Of a stretch of DNA of 64,000 bases, positions 42,495 through 51,772 are shown in pieces (position 1 is the stretch's first letter; the number at the start of each line of letters is the position of its first letter). The notes beneath the pieces are model-generated. The model was not told the origin of the DNA and did no database searches. It saw only the letters and a list, made by a program, of their open reading frames with translations. The stretch spans positions 22,297 through 86,296 of the forward strand of contig JANPFV010000015.1 in NCBI GenBank assembly GCA_031423615.1, in the 5' to 3' direction. The DNA is from JADLGJ01 sp031423615. Its GTDB lineage: Bacteria; Omnitrophota; Gorgyraeia; Zapsychrales; JANLHA01. The position numbers were made by a program, and so were the translations under genes.

Positions 42495-43010
42495 TTATTG
42501 ACTCATGGCTTCTTCGTTGATTTGCGACTCTGCTAATTCGGTCAGAGTTTCATCGGTATTTTCTTCTTCTTCGATGGTCTCCTTTAATAAAGTTAGATCT
42601 TCCTGATAGCCGAGAGCGGCGGCAAATGTACATAAAGAACCATAGGCCGCGATTTCGTAATGCTCGACTTTTTGCGCCGCAACGATTATGCCGGCATCAA
42701 GTACGCTGGGAGCTGCATCTTCCTCAAGCATTTTTGCGCCTTCCTTCAACAGACCTTCCATGCCCTCACATTTCGGTCCGGTCGAACTTTCATCAAGGCG
42801 CTTGAAAATTTTCTCCAAGCGGACAATTTGGTTTTCTGTTTCTGCCAAATGTTTTTCAAATCCCCGTTTAAGTTCGGGATTATTTGCGGCTCTTGCCATT
42901 TTGGGCAAGGCCTTGGTGATTTGTTTTTCTGCACTCAGAATATCCTTGAGTTCATGGACATATAAATCATGCAATGTTGCCAGTTCTTCTTTTTTCATGT
43001 CTTTTTTCAT
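42495..43010 (-). CDS. DUF892 (YciE/YciF-like) ferritin-fold stress protein
   Basis: The 171-residue helical protein has the DUF892 start (LHDLYVHELKDILSAEKQITKALPKMA), a run of metal-ligand-like Glu and His residues (EKHLAETENQIVRLE, KVEHYEIAAYG), and the C-terminal LLKETIEEEENTDETLTELAE. Homologues are ferritin-like, linked to stress and stored in compartments in some bacteria. AAAGGAG precedes ATG 43010 by 7 bases. It stands alone between the receiver operon and the repair genes and has its own terminator. Confidence 0.9.
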   Translation of the reverse strand: MKKDMKKEELATLHDLYVHELKDILSAEKQITKALPKMARAANNPELKRGFEKHLAETENQIVRLEKIFKRLDESSTGPKCEGMEGLLKEGAKMLEEDAAPSVLDAGIIVAAQKVEHYEIAAYGSLCTFAAALGYQEDLTLLKETIEEEENTDETLTELAESQINEEAMSQ

Positions 43011-43155
43011 TCCCGGCTCCTTTCGCCTGAATCAAAATCGTGGTTGACCTTGACTTACTGGAATATATTTTAGGCCATCCAGATTAAAAGACCGTTAATA
43101 CAAAATTAATTTGGATTTGACGTACGAAAGAAAAGGACTCATTATCGAGATAACC

Positions 43156-43164
43156 TGCTATAAT
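43156..43164 (+). promoter_or_regulatory. Extended -10 promoter before the tiny zinc ORF
   Basis: TGCTATAAT is a TG-N-TATAAT extended -10 with a perfect core. The predicted transcript would start near 43171, about 60 bases before ATG 43233. TTGACG at 43117-43122 is too far upstream to pair with it. Confidence 0.45.
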
Positions 43165-43232
43165 CAATTATCTATTGGCCAACCGCAGGAGATACTCTAA
43201 ACGAGCAAATCGCAGGATTGATTATTAAAAAA

Positions 43233-43349
43233 ATGCTAACTTCCCAAAAAGGCAGAAAATGCAAGTTTCCTCATTGTAAGCGGATATTGAGTATCTACAA
43301 TCATGAAGCGTATTGCCATGTTCATGTGATGCAGATGCAAAATCGGTGA
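43233..43349 (+). CDS. Tiny zinc-ribbon-like protein, 38 aa
   Basis: A 38-codon frame encodes C10-x4-C15-x12-C28-x2-H31 within CKFPHCKRILSIYNHEAYC. This Cys/Cys/Cys/His arrangement with the LSIYN core looks like a small zinc-binding unit that I recall as a tail or insertion in some bacterial regulators. The frame stays open upstream to 43164 without another ATG; TTG 43218 is an alternative start. The ribosome site is weak. It follows a good extended -10 box, and pattern conservation rather than length argues that it is real. Confidence 0.5.
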   Translation: MLTSQKGRKCKFPHCKRILSIYNHEAYCHVHVMQMQNR

Positions 43350-43455
43350 ATCCATAAAAAATGAGCCCTGAGCGAGTCCTGACAGGGTTATCTGGTCAGG
43401 TTTTTCCATTTTCGCCCTACCTTCAAAATTACAGTTAAAAATAATGAATTGCGTT

Positions 43456-43461
43456 TATAAT
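43456..43461 (+). promoter_or_regulatory. -10 box of lhr
   Basis: A perfect TATAAT ends 7 bases before ATG 43469. No good -35 is visible at the usual distance. As at 6077 and 41339, the spacing would place the transcript start at or next to the ATG. Confidence 0.4.
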
Positions 43462-43468
43462 ACTCTCC

Positions 43469-46400
43469 ATGAGTTTGAACGCTTTTCATTCTGCCACATC
43501 CCGATGGTTCACAAAGACGTTTGGTCAGCCCACCGACGTGCAAGAAAAAGCTTGGCCGGCCATCCAAAGCGGCCGCCATACCCTCATTTCCGCACCGACG
43601 GGAAGCGGTAAAACCCTCGCCGCTTTTTATGCCATGATCGACGGACTTGTGCGCCGGAGTTTAGATGGCGGCCTGCCTGACGCCACCCAAATTGTTTATA
43701 TTTCGCCTCTGAAAGCTTTGAGTAACGATATCCATCGCAATTTGGAAATTCCCCTTTTGGGGATAAAGGAAGAATTGGCGAAACAAGGCTACGCACCTGT
43801 TTCTATCTTAACCGCCGTGCGCACGGGCGACACCACCTCATTTGAGCGTCAGAAAATGTTGAAAAATCCTCCCCATATTCTTGTCACGACGCCCGAATCA
43901 TTGTATTTGTTATTGACCAGCAAAAGCGGCCGCCAGATGCTTAAGACGGTGGGCACGATCATTATCGATGAAATCCATGCGATGTTACAGGATAAACGCG
44001 GAGCGCACTTAGCGCTTTCTTTGGAAAGATTGGAGGCCTTGACCGGCCAGCGTTTGCAGCGGGTGGGACTTTCCGCGACGCAAAAACCGGTGGAAATGGT
44101 CGCCCGTTTTCTCGTCGGGAATGCCAATATTGAGAAGGATGTCGCGGACTGCGTGATCATCAACACCGGTCACCGCCGGAAAATGGATTTAGCCATTGAA
44201 GTCCCCCAGGCCCCGCTGAGTGCGGTTATGAGCAATGACGTGTGGGGGGAACTTTACGATCGTCTGATTGAATTGATCAACGCGCATAAAACCACCCTAG
44301 TTTTCGTCAACACCCGGCGATTGGCGGAGCGCCTGGCCATGGCCCTGTCGCAACGTCTGGGTGAGGCCCAGGTGAGTTCCCACCACGGCAGTATGAGCAA
44401 AGAACACCGGCATTCTGCGGAGCAACGACTGAAGGCGGGACAGTTGAAAGTTTTGGTCGCGACCGCTTCCATGGAATTGGGTATTGATATCGGCTCCGTG
44501 GATCTTGTTGTGCAATTTTCTTGCCCTAAAAGTATTGCGGCTTTTTTACAGCGCGTCGGGCGAAGCGGTCATCAGGTCTTAGGAACTCCCAAAGGGATTC
44601 TTTTTCCTCTGACGCGAGAAGACTTGCTGGATTCGGTCGCTTTATTAGACAGTGTGCGCCGCGCCGAACTTGATCATATTGTCATGCCGGAAATGCCGCT
44701 TGATGTTTTAAGTCAGCAGATCGTGGCGGAAGTCGCCAGTCAGGAATGGCCGGTTAACGAATTATATGATGTGTTTCACCGGGCGTACTCTTTTCGCAAC
44801 TTGACGAAAGAAAAATTTATGGAGATTGTTGTCATGGTTTCGGAAGGATTTACCACCCGCCGAGGACGCAAAGGCGCTTATCTGCACTACGACGCAGTCA
44901 ACGGATTTTTGCGGGGACGGCGAAATGCCCGGCTTACGGCTTTGACCAACGGCGGAACGATTGCCGACATGTTCGATTATGATGTTGTCTTGCAACCGGA
45001 AGGAATTACCGTCGGGACGCTCAACGAGGAATTTGCGTTGGAATCTTTGTCCGGCGACATTTTTAATTTAGGGACTCATGCGTGGCAGTTGATTCGGGTT
45101 GAAGGCCTTAAAGTGCTGGTTTATGATGCAGCGGGCAAACCGGCCACCGTGCCGTTTTGGAAAGGCGAAGGCGCAGGACGCAGCACGGAATTGAGTGAAT
45201 CGGTGTCGCGATTGCGCGCGACAATGAGTGATCTTTTGGATAAAAACCCTCTTCCCAACATTTCTCTTGTCGATATTCCTGATGATATGACTTTGCGCTT
45301 TCATCCGGCTGTCCAATGGCTGGTCGATGAAATTGGGATCCTGCCGGATGCGGCCCAACAACTTGTCCTCTATTTAGGGATGGGGAAAGTCGGGCTGGGG
45401 ATCATGCCGACTCGCCAGACGATTGTTTTGGAAAGATTTTTTGATGAAGCCGGAGATATGCATGTGGTGATCCATTCGGTGTACGGCAGCCGGGTCAACC
45501 GGGGATGGGGACTGGCCTTGCGTAAAAAATTTTGCCGTAAATTTAATTTTGAATTACAGGCCGCGGCGACAGAAAATTGCATTATCCTTTCTTTGAGTTC
45601 TTCCCATAGTTTTCCCGTCGATGAAGTTTTTCGCTACCTGAATACCAAAACCTTACGCGAGACCTTGATCCAGGCCATGCTCGATGCCCCTTTGTTTGAA
45701 ATCCGTTGGCGCACCAATGCCACACGGTCTTTGGCGATTTTGCGCAATCGCGCCGGACAGCGTGTGCCACCGTATTTACAGCGCATGCAGGCTGAGGATT
45801 TGATCGCCCAGGTTTTTCCCGATCAGATCGCGTGCGCGGAAAACTTGACGGGAGAAAGAGAAATTCCCGACCATCCTTTAGTAGAGCAAGTGATTCGAGA
45901 TTGTTTAACGGAATCCATGGACATTGCGGAATTGGAAAAGCTGATCGGTCATATCCAGAATAAAGACCTGGAATTGATCGCAAAAGATTTACGCGAGCCT
46001 TCGGTTTTTGCGCAAGAAATTATCAATGCGCGGCCTTATGCTTTTCTTGACGATACAGAGTTTGCGGAGCGGCGGGTGAATGCGATCCGCAACCGTAGCT
46101 GGCTGGACCCTACGGAAGCTTCGGACTTGAGTCAATTGAGTATAGAAGCGATCGCGCGGGTTAAAGAAGAATCCTGGCCGCAGGCGCAAAATGCCGACGA
46201 GCTTCATGACATCTTGACTGTCCATTCTTTTATGACCGAAGAAGAGGGAAAGTCCAGCGGGTGGTTTCGTTTTTTTGAAGAGCTCATTGGGGCTGGGCGG
46301 GCAACGCGGATGATCATTCCCGGCGGGCGGGCTTTTTGGGTTGCTGCGGAAAGAATTTCTCACTTCAAAGGAGTTTACGAAAAAGCCCATTTTGATCCCG

Positions 46401-47863
46401 TCCTTCATTTGCCCGCCGCTTTCATCCAACCCTCTTTAGGGTTAGAAGACAGTGTCCGAGAAATTATGCGCGGCCGTTTGGAAGCCTTGGGTCCGGTGAC
46501 GGAAGAGCAGTTGATAAATGATTTTCAATTATCGCCGGGCCTGATTCAGGGCGCATTGTTGGCGTTGGAAACCGAAGGTTTTGTTTTTCGGGGAAAATTT
46601 ACCCCGGGATTGGGAAAACAGGAATGGTGCGAACGCCGGCTTTTGCGGCGTGTGCATAAATACAGCATTGAATCTTTGCGGCAAAGTATTCAGCCCGTGA
46701 GCGTGCAGGATTTTATGCGTTTTCTTTTTATTCATCAGGGGATGAATTCTTCCGACCAAAAAGAAGGACCGGCGGCTTTAGAGCACGTTTTGGAAACCTT
46801 GGAAGGATATGAAGCCCCGGCCGCGGCTTGGGAGGCCGACCTCATTCCCGCCCGCATGGGTGATTATGATCCAGCGTGGTTAGACGTTTTATGCATCAGC
46901 GGGAAAATTGTTTGGGGGCGCTATAATCTGCCAAAAGGTGATCCGTTGAAAAAAAAGTCCGGGCCATTAAAGAGCACACCCATTACTCTGGTGCGTCGCA
47001 CTCAGGATCATATATGGCGAAGTCTGGCTCACAAAGGTCCCGACGGAGTTTTAAGCCATTGCGCGCAAAAGATCAGGGAGTTTTTAAAAATGAACGGCGC
47101 CAGTTTTTTTGATGACATGACGCGGCGTACCCAGCTTTTGAAAAGTGAAGTCGAGGAAGGCATCGGCGAACTCGTTGCTAATGGCTTGGTCATCAGTGAC
47201 AGTTATTCTGGGATGCGGGCGTTGTTGACTCCTCAGGCCAATAAGGTTGGGCACAATCGTCTGCGGGTGACCCCGCGGGACCGGCAAAAGGTTTTCTTCG
47301 GCATTGAGCATGCCGGCCGTTGGACATTGATCGCAAATATTCCGTCGGAAGAAAGCAAAGAAATCCAATACGAAATTTTAGAACAGGTCATTTTTACCTA
47401 TCTTAAGCGGTGGGGCGTTCTTTTTCGTTCGCTCTTGGAAAAGGAAGGTTTTGCTCCGCCCTGGCGGATTCTTGTTCGTGTTTTGCGGCGGCTGGAATTA
47501 AGAGGACAGGTGCGCGGTGGTCGTTTTGTCGCCCAGGTCAGCGGAGAACAATTTGCTCTGCCCGAAACCGTCGATCGCTTGCGAAAAATCAGCAAACAAC
47601 CCGGGGACAATGTGCTTATTTCTATTTCGGCCGTTGATCCTTTGAATTTATTGGGAGTGATTTTGCCCGGTCAACGCATTTCGCACTTGGCCTCTCACCG
47701 TATCGTTTTTCGTGATGGCGTTCCTTTAGCCATTTTAGAAGGAAAGGATGTCAAGTTTATGAGAAATTTTAGCCCGCAAGAAGAATGGGACATCCGCAAA
47801 GTTCTTGTCCGTCGGAGGTTTCCTTCCAAATTGCGGTATTACTTAGGTAAGAACTATGTCTGA
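43469..47863 (+). CDS. lhr: Lhr, large ATP-dependent DNA helicase
   Basis: The 1464-residue superfamily 2 helicase has Walker A APTGSGKT (residues 42-49), TTPESLYLLL, DEIH (167-170), GLSATQ, and motif VI QRVGRSGH. After the helicase core come the Lhr-specific winged-helix and beta-barrel domains and a long C-terminal region, so this is the full-length form rather than Lhr-Core alone. It unwinds DNA and RNA:DNA hybrids in repair. The stop overlaps a uracil-DNA glycosylase gene by 8 bases, a pairing that fits base repair. E. coli Lhr has itself been reported to remove uracil. Confidence 0.93.
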   Translation: MSLNAFHSATSRWFTKTFGQPTDVQEKAWPAIQSGRHTLISAPTGSGKTLAAFYAMIDGLVRRSLDGGLPDATQIVYISPLKALSNDIHRNLEIPLLGIKEELAKQGYAPVSILTAVRTGDTTSFERQKMLKNPPHILVTTPESLYLLLTSKSGRQMLKTVGTIIIDEIHAMLQDKRGAHLALSLERLEALTGQRLQRVGLSATQKPVEMVARFLVGNANIEKDVADCVIINTGHRRKMDLAIEVPQAPLSAVMSNDVWGELYDRLIELINAHKTTLVFVNTRRLAERLAMALSQRLGEAQVSSHHGSMSKEHRHSAEQRLKAGQLKVLVATASMELGIDIGSVDLVVQFSCPKSIAAFLQRVGRSGHQVLGTPKGILFPLTREDLLDSVALLDSVRRAELDHIVMPEMPLDVLSQQIVAEVASQEWPVNELYDVFHRAYSFRNLTKEKFMEIVVMVSEGFTTRRGRKGAYLHYDAVNGFLRGRRNARLTALTNGGTIADMFDYDVVLQPEGITVGTLNEEFALESLSGDIFNLGTHAWQLIRVEGLKVLVYDAAGKPATVPFWKGEGAGRSTELSESVSRLRATMSDLLDKNPLPNISLVDIPDDMTLRFHPAVQWLVDEIGILPDAAQQLVLYLGMGKVGLGIMPTRQTIVLERFFDEAGDMHVVIHSVYGSRVNRGWGLALRKKFCRKFNFELQAAATENCIILSLSSSHSFPVDEVFRYLNTKTLRETLIQAMLDAPLFEIRWRTNATRSLAILRNRAGQRVPPYLQRMQAEDLIAQVFPDQIACAENLTGEREIPDHPLVEQVIRDCLTESMDIAELEKLIGHIQNKDLELIAKDLREPSVFAQEIINARPYAFLDDTEFAERRVNAIRNRSWLDPTEASDLSQLSIEAIARVKEESWPQAQNADELHDILTVHSFMTEEEGKSSGWFRFFEELIGAGRATRMIIPGGRAFWVAAERISHFKGVYEKAHFDPVLHLPAAFIQPSLGLEDSVREIMRGRLEALGPVTEEQLINDFQLSPGLIQGALLALETEGFVFRGKFTPGLGKQEWCERRLLRRVHKYSIESLRQSIQPVSVQDFMRFLFIHQGMNSSDQKEGPAALEHVLETLEGYEAPAAAWEADLIPARMGDYDPAWLDVLCISGKIVWGRYNLPKGDPLKKKSGPLKSTPITLVRRTQDHIWRSLAHKGPDGVLSHCAQKIREFLKMNGASFFDDMTRRTQLLKSEVEEGIGELVANGLVISDSYSGMRALLTPQANKVGHNRLRVTPRDRQKVFFGIEHAGRWTLIANIPSEESKEIQYEILEQVIFTYLKRWGVLFRSLLEKEGFAPPWRILVRVLRRLELRGQVRGGRFVAQVSGEQFALPETVDRLRKISKQPGDNVLISISAVDPLNLLGVILPGQRISHLASHRIVFRDGVPLAILEGKDVKFMRNFSPQEEWDIRKVLVRRRFPSKLRYYLGKNYV

Positions 47864-48443
47864 AAAAGAAAAGGTTTTTAATAAATTGCGTGAAAAAATG
47901 CTAAACGCCAATTTGCCGTTAAAAAAGACCGCCAAGAATTTGGTTTTCGGCACAGGCAGTCTCGATCCTAAAGTTTTTTTTATCGGCGAAGCTCCGGGAG
48001 CAAAAGAAGATGTACAGGGTTTGCCCTTCGTGGGCGCGGCTGGAAAGCAGTTGGACCTTCTCCTTGAATCAATTTCGCTTTCCCGGGAATCGGTCTATAT
48101 CACCAGTATTCTGAAATACCGTCCGCCGGGAAACCGTCCACCCACCTTAGCCGAAATCCGGGCCCATACCCCTTTTCTCGTCGAGCAAATCCGCATTCTT
48201 GCGCCGCCGGTGATTGTCACCTTGGGCAATTTCGCAACGCGATTTATTTTGGCCGGATTGAATATCGAAAATATGTCTAAGGTTCCCGGGATCACTCAAA
48301 TTCACGGTCAACCGCATAAAATCCATTTTGAAGGAATGGATGTGAAGGTTGTTCCTGTTTTTCATCCCGCCGCCATCCTCTATCGACGGCCGTTAAAAGA
48401 AATCCTCCAGAACGATTTTCAGATAATCGCGCAAATTATTTAA
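47856..48443 (+). CDS. Family 4-like uracil-DNA glycosylase lacking iron-sulfur cysteines
   Basis: The 195-residue protein has the family 4 motifs GEAPGAKED (residues 44-52), LPFVGAAGKQLD, YRPPGNRPP, LGNFATRFIL and the second active-site motif FHPAA. It should excise uracil from DNA. Family 4 enzymes bind a 4Fe-4S cluster through four cysteines. The aligned positions here are N17, L20, Y88 and H104, so all four are lost, and the protein has no cysteine elsewhere. Activity may persist without the cluster, or the protein may have changed role. It overlaps lhr by 8 bases. Confidence 0.85.
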   Translation: MSEKEKVFNKLREKMLNANLPLKKTAKNLVFGTGSLDPKVFFIGEAPGAKEDVQGLPFVGAAGKQLDLLLESISLSRESVYITSILKYRPPGNRPPTLAEIRAHTPFLVEQIRILAPPVIVTLGNFATRFILAGLNIENMSKVPGITQIHGQPHKIHFEGMDVKVVPVFHPAAILYRRPLKEILQNDFQIIAQII

Positions 48444-48534
48444 ATTTCATCTGTTTTTAATCTTCCCTTAATTTTTTAGTTGTTAAGTTAAGGACAATCA
48501 TTTAGCACTTATTTATCCTAAGGAGGAGAAAAAA

Positions 48535-48834
48535 ATGTCAAAGCTGAAGAAACAAAAACTCAATTCCCAAAATCAAAACTCTTTAGCGCATTATCAGGCA
48601 GATGAGCGCCCTGTCTCGGTCGGTTTACCATCGTCTGCAAATCAGCCTTCTTCGACGGTGGATTTTCAAACGATCCAGAAGAAAGCGTATGAAATCTATG
48701 AGCGAAAAGGCGGACAGCCTTTGGATAATTGGCTGGAAGCGGAAGAATTTTTACGGCAAAACAGAAGCCGAGGAACCGCAGAGTCCGCTTCTCAGGCCGG
48801 AGAATTAGAGTCAGTCAAAAGCATGGCCAATTAA
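48535..48834 (+). CDS. DUF2934 protein, 99 aa
   Basis: The C-terminal half carries the DUF2934 motif (IQKKAYEIYERKGGQPLDNWLEAEEFLR, residues 46-73 with the key YEIYER, GG and W-EAE residues). The N-terminal half is a low-complexity, polar region rich in Q, N and S. The function of this domain is unknown; it is common in small stress-linked proteins. A strong AAGGAGGAG site precedes ATG 48535. It lies between the glycosylase and an MscS channel. Confidence 0.85.
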   Translation: MSKLKKQKLNSQNQNSLAHYQADERPVSVGLPSSANQPSSTVDFQTIQKKAYEIYERKGGQPLDNWLEAEEFLRQNRSRGTAESASQAGELESVKSMAN

Positions 48835-48876
48835 AGCGAACATCTTGGAATAGACTTCTTTAAACAAGGATGGGGG

Positions 48877-49953
48877 ATGGATTTCTTACAAGTTTGGATG
48901 TCGGACGTTAATGTGGGTCGGTATCTGCAAGTTTTTATAGTTTTTGTCCTTTTGGTTTTTCTTTTTGTTTTAACCAAAAGATGGCTGGTCAATTATTTGC
49001 GCCGTATTGCAGAAAAGACACCCAATGATGTGGATGACTTAGCGGTGTCGCTTTTGTCCAAGATCACTTTGCCGGTTTTTTTGGTGATCGCTTTTTATCT
49101 GGCCTTATGGCCGCTGGATCTTTCGGTGACGGTGCGTACGCTTTTACATCATATGCTGGTCATCATTATTACGATCAATATCGCCATGCTCATGCAGAGC
49201 GTTATTGAATATGGGTTAAGCAAGATGTATCGACGGCGCATGAAAGATGAACAATCGGTCAATTTGGTTGTCAAAAGTTTGGGCGGTATTTTGCAGTGGG
49301 GTGTGTGGATCCTGGGCTTTATTTTTGTCCTGGATAATATGGGCGTGAATGTGACGACCCTCGTTTCGGGAATTGGGATTGGCGGGATTGCCGTCGCTAT
49401 TGCCGCGCAGGCCGTGCTGGGAGATGCTTTCAGCGCCTTTTCTATTTTTATGGACAAACCCTTCGAAATCGGAGATTTTATTATCATCGATGACTATATG
49501 GGTTCAGTAGAAAATATCGGAATTAAAACGACACGTGTCCGCAGTCTGAGCGGTGAACTATTAATTTTTGCCAATTCCGATTTGACCAAAAGCCGGATCC
49601 GTAATTATCAGCATCTGCAGACCCGGCGGGTAGTTTTTACGGTGAAAATCCAGTATCAAACTCCGACAGAGAAAGTTAGAAAAATCCCATTGCTCATTAA
49701 AGAGATCATAGACCAGATGAAGGATGTGCGGCTGGACCGTGTTCATTTTCAAAGTTTGGGGGATTTTTCGCTGGTTTATGAAATTGTCTATTATGTCCTT
49801 TCCGCGGACTATAATCTTTATATGGATCGTCAACAGACCATCAACATCGCCATAATGGAAACTTTAGAAAAGCAAGCCATTCGTTTGGCTTACCCAACGC
49901 AGACCCTTAATTTAGAAAGAGTATCCTATGAATCATCTGGGCGCTTGGCCTGA
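48877..49953 (+). CDS. MscS-family mechanosensitive channel
   Basis: The 358-residue protein has membrane helices near residues 17-35, 64-82, 90-108 and 137-153, then the pore helix and beta domain signature GIGIGGIAVAIAAQAVLGDAFSAF. FEIGDFIIIDDYMGSVENIGIKTTRV follows. The channel releases solutes when turgor rises. It sits directly before, and overlaps by 26 bases, a trehalose operon, so solute synthesis and release are encoded side by side. GGATGGGGG precedes its ATG. Confidence 0.92.
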   Translation: MDFLQVWMSDVNVGRYLQVFIVFVLLVFLFVLTKRWLVNYLRRIAEKTPNDVDDLAVSLLSKITLPVFLVIAFYLALWPLDLSVTVRTLLHHMLVIIITINIAMLMQSVIEYGLSKMYRRRMKDEQSVNLVVKSLGGILQWGVWILGFIFVLDNMGVNVTTLVSGIGIGGIAVAIAAQAVLGDAFSAFSIFMDKPFEIGDFIIIDDYMGSVENIGIKTTRVRSLSGELLIFANSDLTKSRIRNYQHLQTRRVVFTVKIQYQTPTEKVRKIPLLIKEIIDQMKDVRLDRVHFQSLGDFSLVYEIVYYVLSADYNLYMDRQQTINIAIMETLEKQAIRLAYPTQTLNLERVSYESSGRLA

Positions 49954-51772
49954 AGGACGGGGGTTCCATTTTCGGGTCTGGGCTCCTCAATGCAAAAGCC
50001 TGGAAGTGGTCGTCGATGGCGGCCATATCCCGCCGATCACCTTAACTTTGCAAAAAGATGGATATTTTACCGGAGAGGCCTCTTTAAAGCCGGGTGATTT
50101 GTATAAATTTCGCGTCGACGGCCATTCCTTGTATCCTGATCCCTGTTCACGTTTTCAGCCCCAAGGTCCACATGGCCCGTCGATGATCGTCGACCCGCAT
50201 TCTTTCAGATGGCAGGACCACGCCTGGCAGAAAAAGGGACTGCAAATGCTAGGTCAGATCATTTATGAACTCCATGTCGGTTCGTTTTCACAGCAGGGAA
50301 ATTATCAGGGAGTTGTCTCGGAATTAAAAGAGTTGAAGGACTTGGGGATCACTGTCCTGGAGATCATGCCGATTGCCGAATTTCCCGGTCGCTGGAATTG
50401 GGGCTATGACGGGGTTTCCCTTTTTGCCCCGGCCCATGTTTATGGTTCTCCTGACGATTTGCGTCACTTGATCAATGAAGCCCACAAAATAGAGATGGGA
50501 GTGATATTGGATGTCGTTTATAATCATCTAGGTCCCGACGGTAATTATTTAAAAGTTTTCAGCCCCGATTATTTCTCGTCGCAGTATACAACGGACTGGG
50601 GTGAAGCCCTTAATTTCGACGGGAAGAATGCGCAGGGGGTAAGGGAATTCTTTATCCATAACGCCTGCTACTGGATTGAAGAATTTCATTTTGATGGATT
50701 GCGTTTAGACGCCACCCAGAATATTTATGATAAAAGTTCTTGTCATATTCTGGCAGAAATGACGGCCGCGGCACGCCAGAGCGCTTCTCCCAAAAAAATA
50801 ATTGTGGTGGCAGAAAATGAACCGCAAGAAATCATCCTTTGCCAATCTCCCGAAAAAGGGGGATATGGTATGGACGGGATGTGGAATGATGACTTTCATC
50901 ACAGCGCGCATGTAGCTCTGACCGGACACCGTGAAGCTTATTACACGGATTACTTCGGCCATTCTGAAGAATTTATTTCCATGATTCAGAAGGGGTTTCT
51001 TTATCAGGGACAGTTTTATTCATGGCAAAATAAAAAACGCGGTACTTTTGTCGGCGAAGAAATTAACGCCAGTCAGTTTATCATTTTCTTGGAGAACCAC
51101 GACCAGGTGGCCAATAGTTTAGACGGACAGCGTATTACAAGCCAGCTGGATAGGGGGCTGGTCCGGGCCATGACGGCTCTTCTTTTATTGTCCCCGCAAA
51201 CGCCCATGCTTTTTATGGGACAGGAATTTGGAGCCTCCAACCCGTTTCTTTTTTTTGCTGACCATAATAAAGATTTAGCGCCTTTGGTTTTCAAAGGACG
51301 AAAAGAATTTTTATCGCAATTCCCCAGTATTCATAACACTCTGGAAACGATCGCTGATCCTAACGATGAACAAACTTTTCAGCAATGCAAACTGAATTTT
51401 AAAGAACGACACACGCATAAAGAAATTTATCATTTGCATAAAGATCTCTTACGGTTGCGGCGGGAAGATGATCTTTTTAATCAGCAGGACCGCACCAAAA
51501 TAGACGGAGCGGCTTTAAGTGATTGCGCCTTTGTCTTGCGTTACCACGGGAAGGATTCCGACCGTCTTATCGTCGTGAATATGGGAAATGATCTGGATTT
51601 CTCACCTTGCCCGCGGCCGATTTTAGCGCCGCGGCCCCATTCGTCGTGGGAGGGTGTGTGGTCAAGTAACGATGTGCGTTATGGGGGAAAAGGCACGGCC
51701 TGGGCTTTTTCCGGCTACGGCTGGTATATCCCAGGTCGCTGTGCGCAAATTTTTACATCGGAGAAAAAATGA
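49928..51772 (+). CDS. treZ: TreZ, malto-oligosyltrehalose trehalohydrolase
   Basis: This 614-residue GH13 enzyme releases trehalose from maltooligosyl-trehalose. An N-terminal early-set domain (residues 10-95: FHFRVWAPQCKSLEVV) is followed by a catalytic barrel. IYELHVGSFS, the nucleophile in FDGLRLDAT, the acid in VVAENEPQE and the third acid in ENHDQVAN are all present. A 26-base overlap with mscS and a 4-base overlap with the next gene place it in one operon. With treY at 55888 it forms the TreY-TreZ pathway. Confidence 0.94.
   Translation: MNHLGAWPEGRGFHFRVWAPQCKSLEVVVDGGHIPPITLTLQKDGYFTGEASLKPGDLYKFRVDGHSLYPDPCSRFQPQGPHGPSMIVDPHSFRWQDHAWQKKGLQMLGQIIYELHVGSFSQQGNYQGVVSELKELKDLGITVLEIMPIAEFPGRWNWGYDGVSLFAPAHVYGSPDDLRHLINEAHKIEMGVILDVVYNHLGPDGNYLKVFSPDYFSSQYTTDWGEALNFDGKNAQGVREFFIHNACYWIEEFHFDGLRLDATQNIYDKSSCHILAEMTAAARQSASPKKIIVVAENEPQEIILCQSPEKGGYGMDGMWNDDFHHSAHVALTGHREAYYTDYFGHSEEFISMIQKGFLYQGQFYSWQNKKRGTFVGEEINASQFIIFLENHDQVANSLDGQRITSQLDRGLVRAMTALLLLSPQTPMLFMGQEFGASNPFLFFADHNKDLAPLVFKGRKEFLSQFPSIHNTLETIADPNDEQTFQQCKLNFKERHTHKEIYHLHKDLLRLRREDDLFNQQDRTKIDGAALSDCAFVLRYHGKDSDRLIVVNMGNDLDFSPCPRPILAPRPHSSWEGVWSSNDVRYGGKGTAWAFSGYGWYIPGRCAQIFTSEKK

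Larger units (their letters stand above)
43011..43468. other. 458-bp gap with a tiny ORF and two promoter-like sites
   Basis: This is the longest gap in the window without a conventional gene. It holds an extended -10 element (43156-43164), a 38-codon zinc-ribbon-like ORF (43233-43349) and a TATAAT before lhr (43456-43461). No tRNA or other RNA gene is visible in it. Confidence 0.6.

Noticed and set aside
42495..43010. True ferritin or bacterioferritin
   Set aside because: The sequence follows the DUF892/YciF pattern, not the ferritin EXXH-type ligand layout.
43117..43122. TTGACG as the -35 partner of TATAAT at 43159
   Set aside because: The spacer would be 36 bp; the TG-N extended -10 stands alone.
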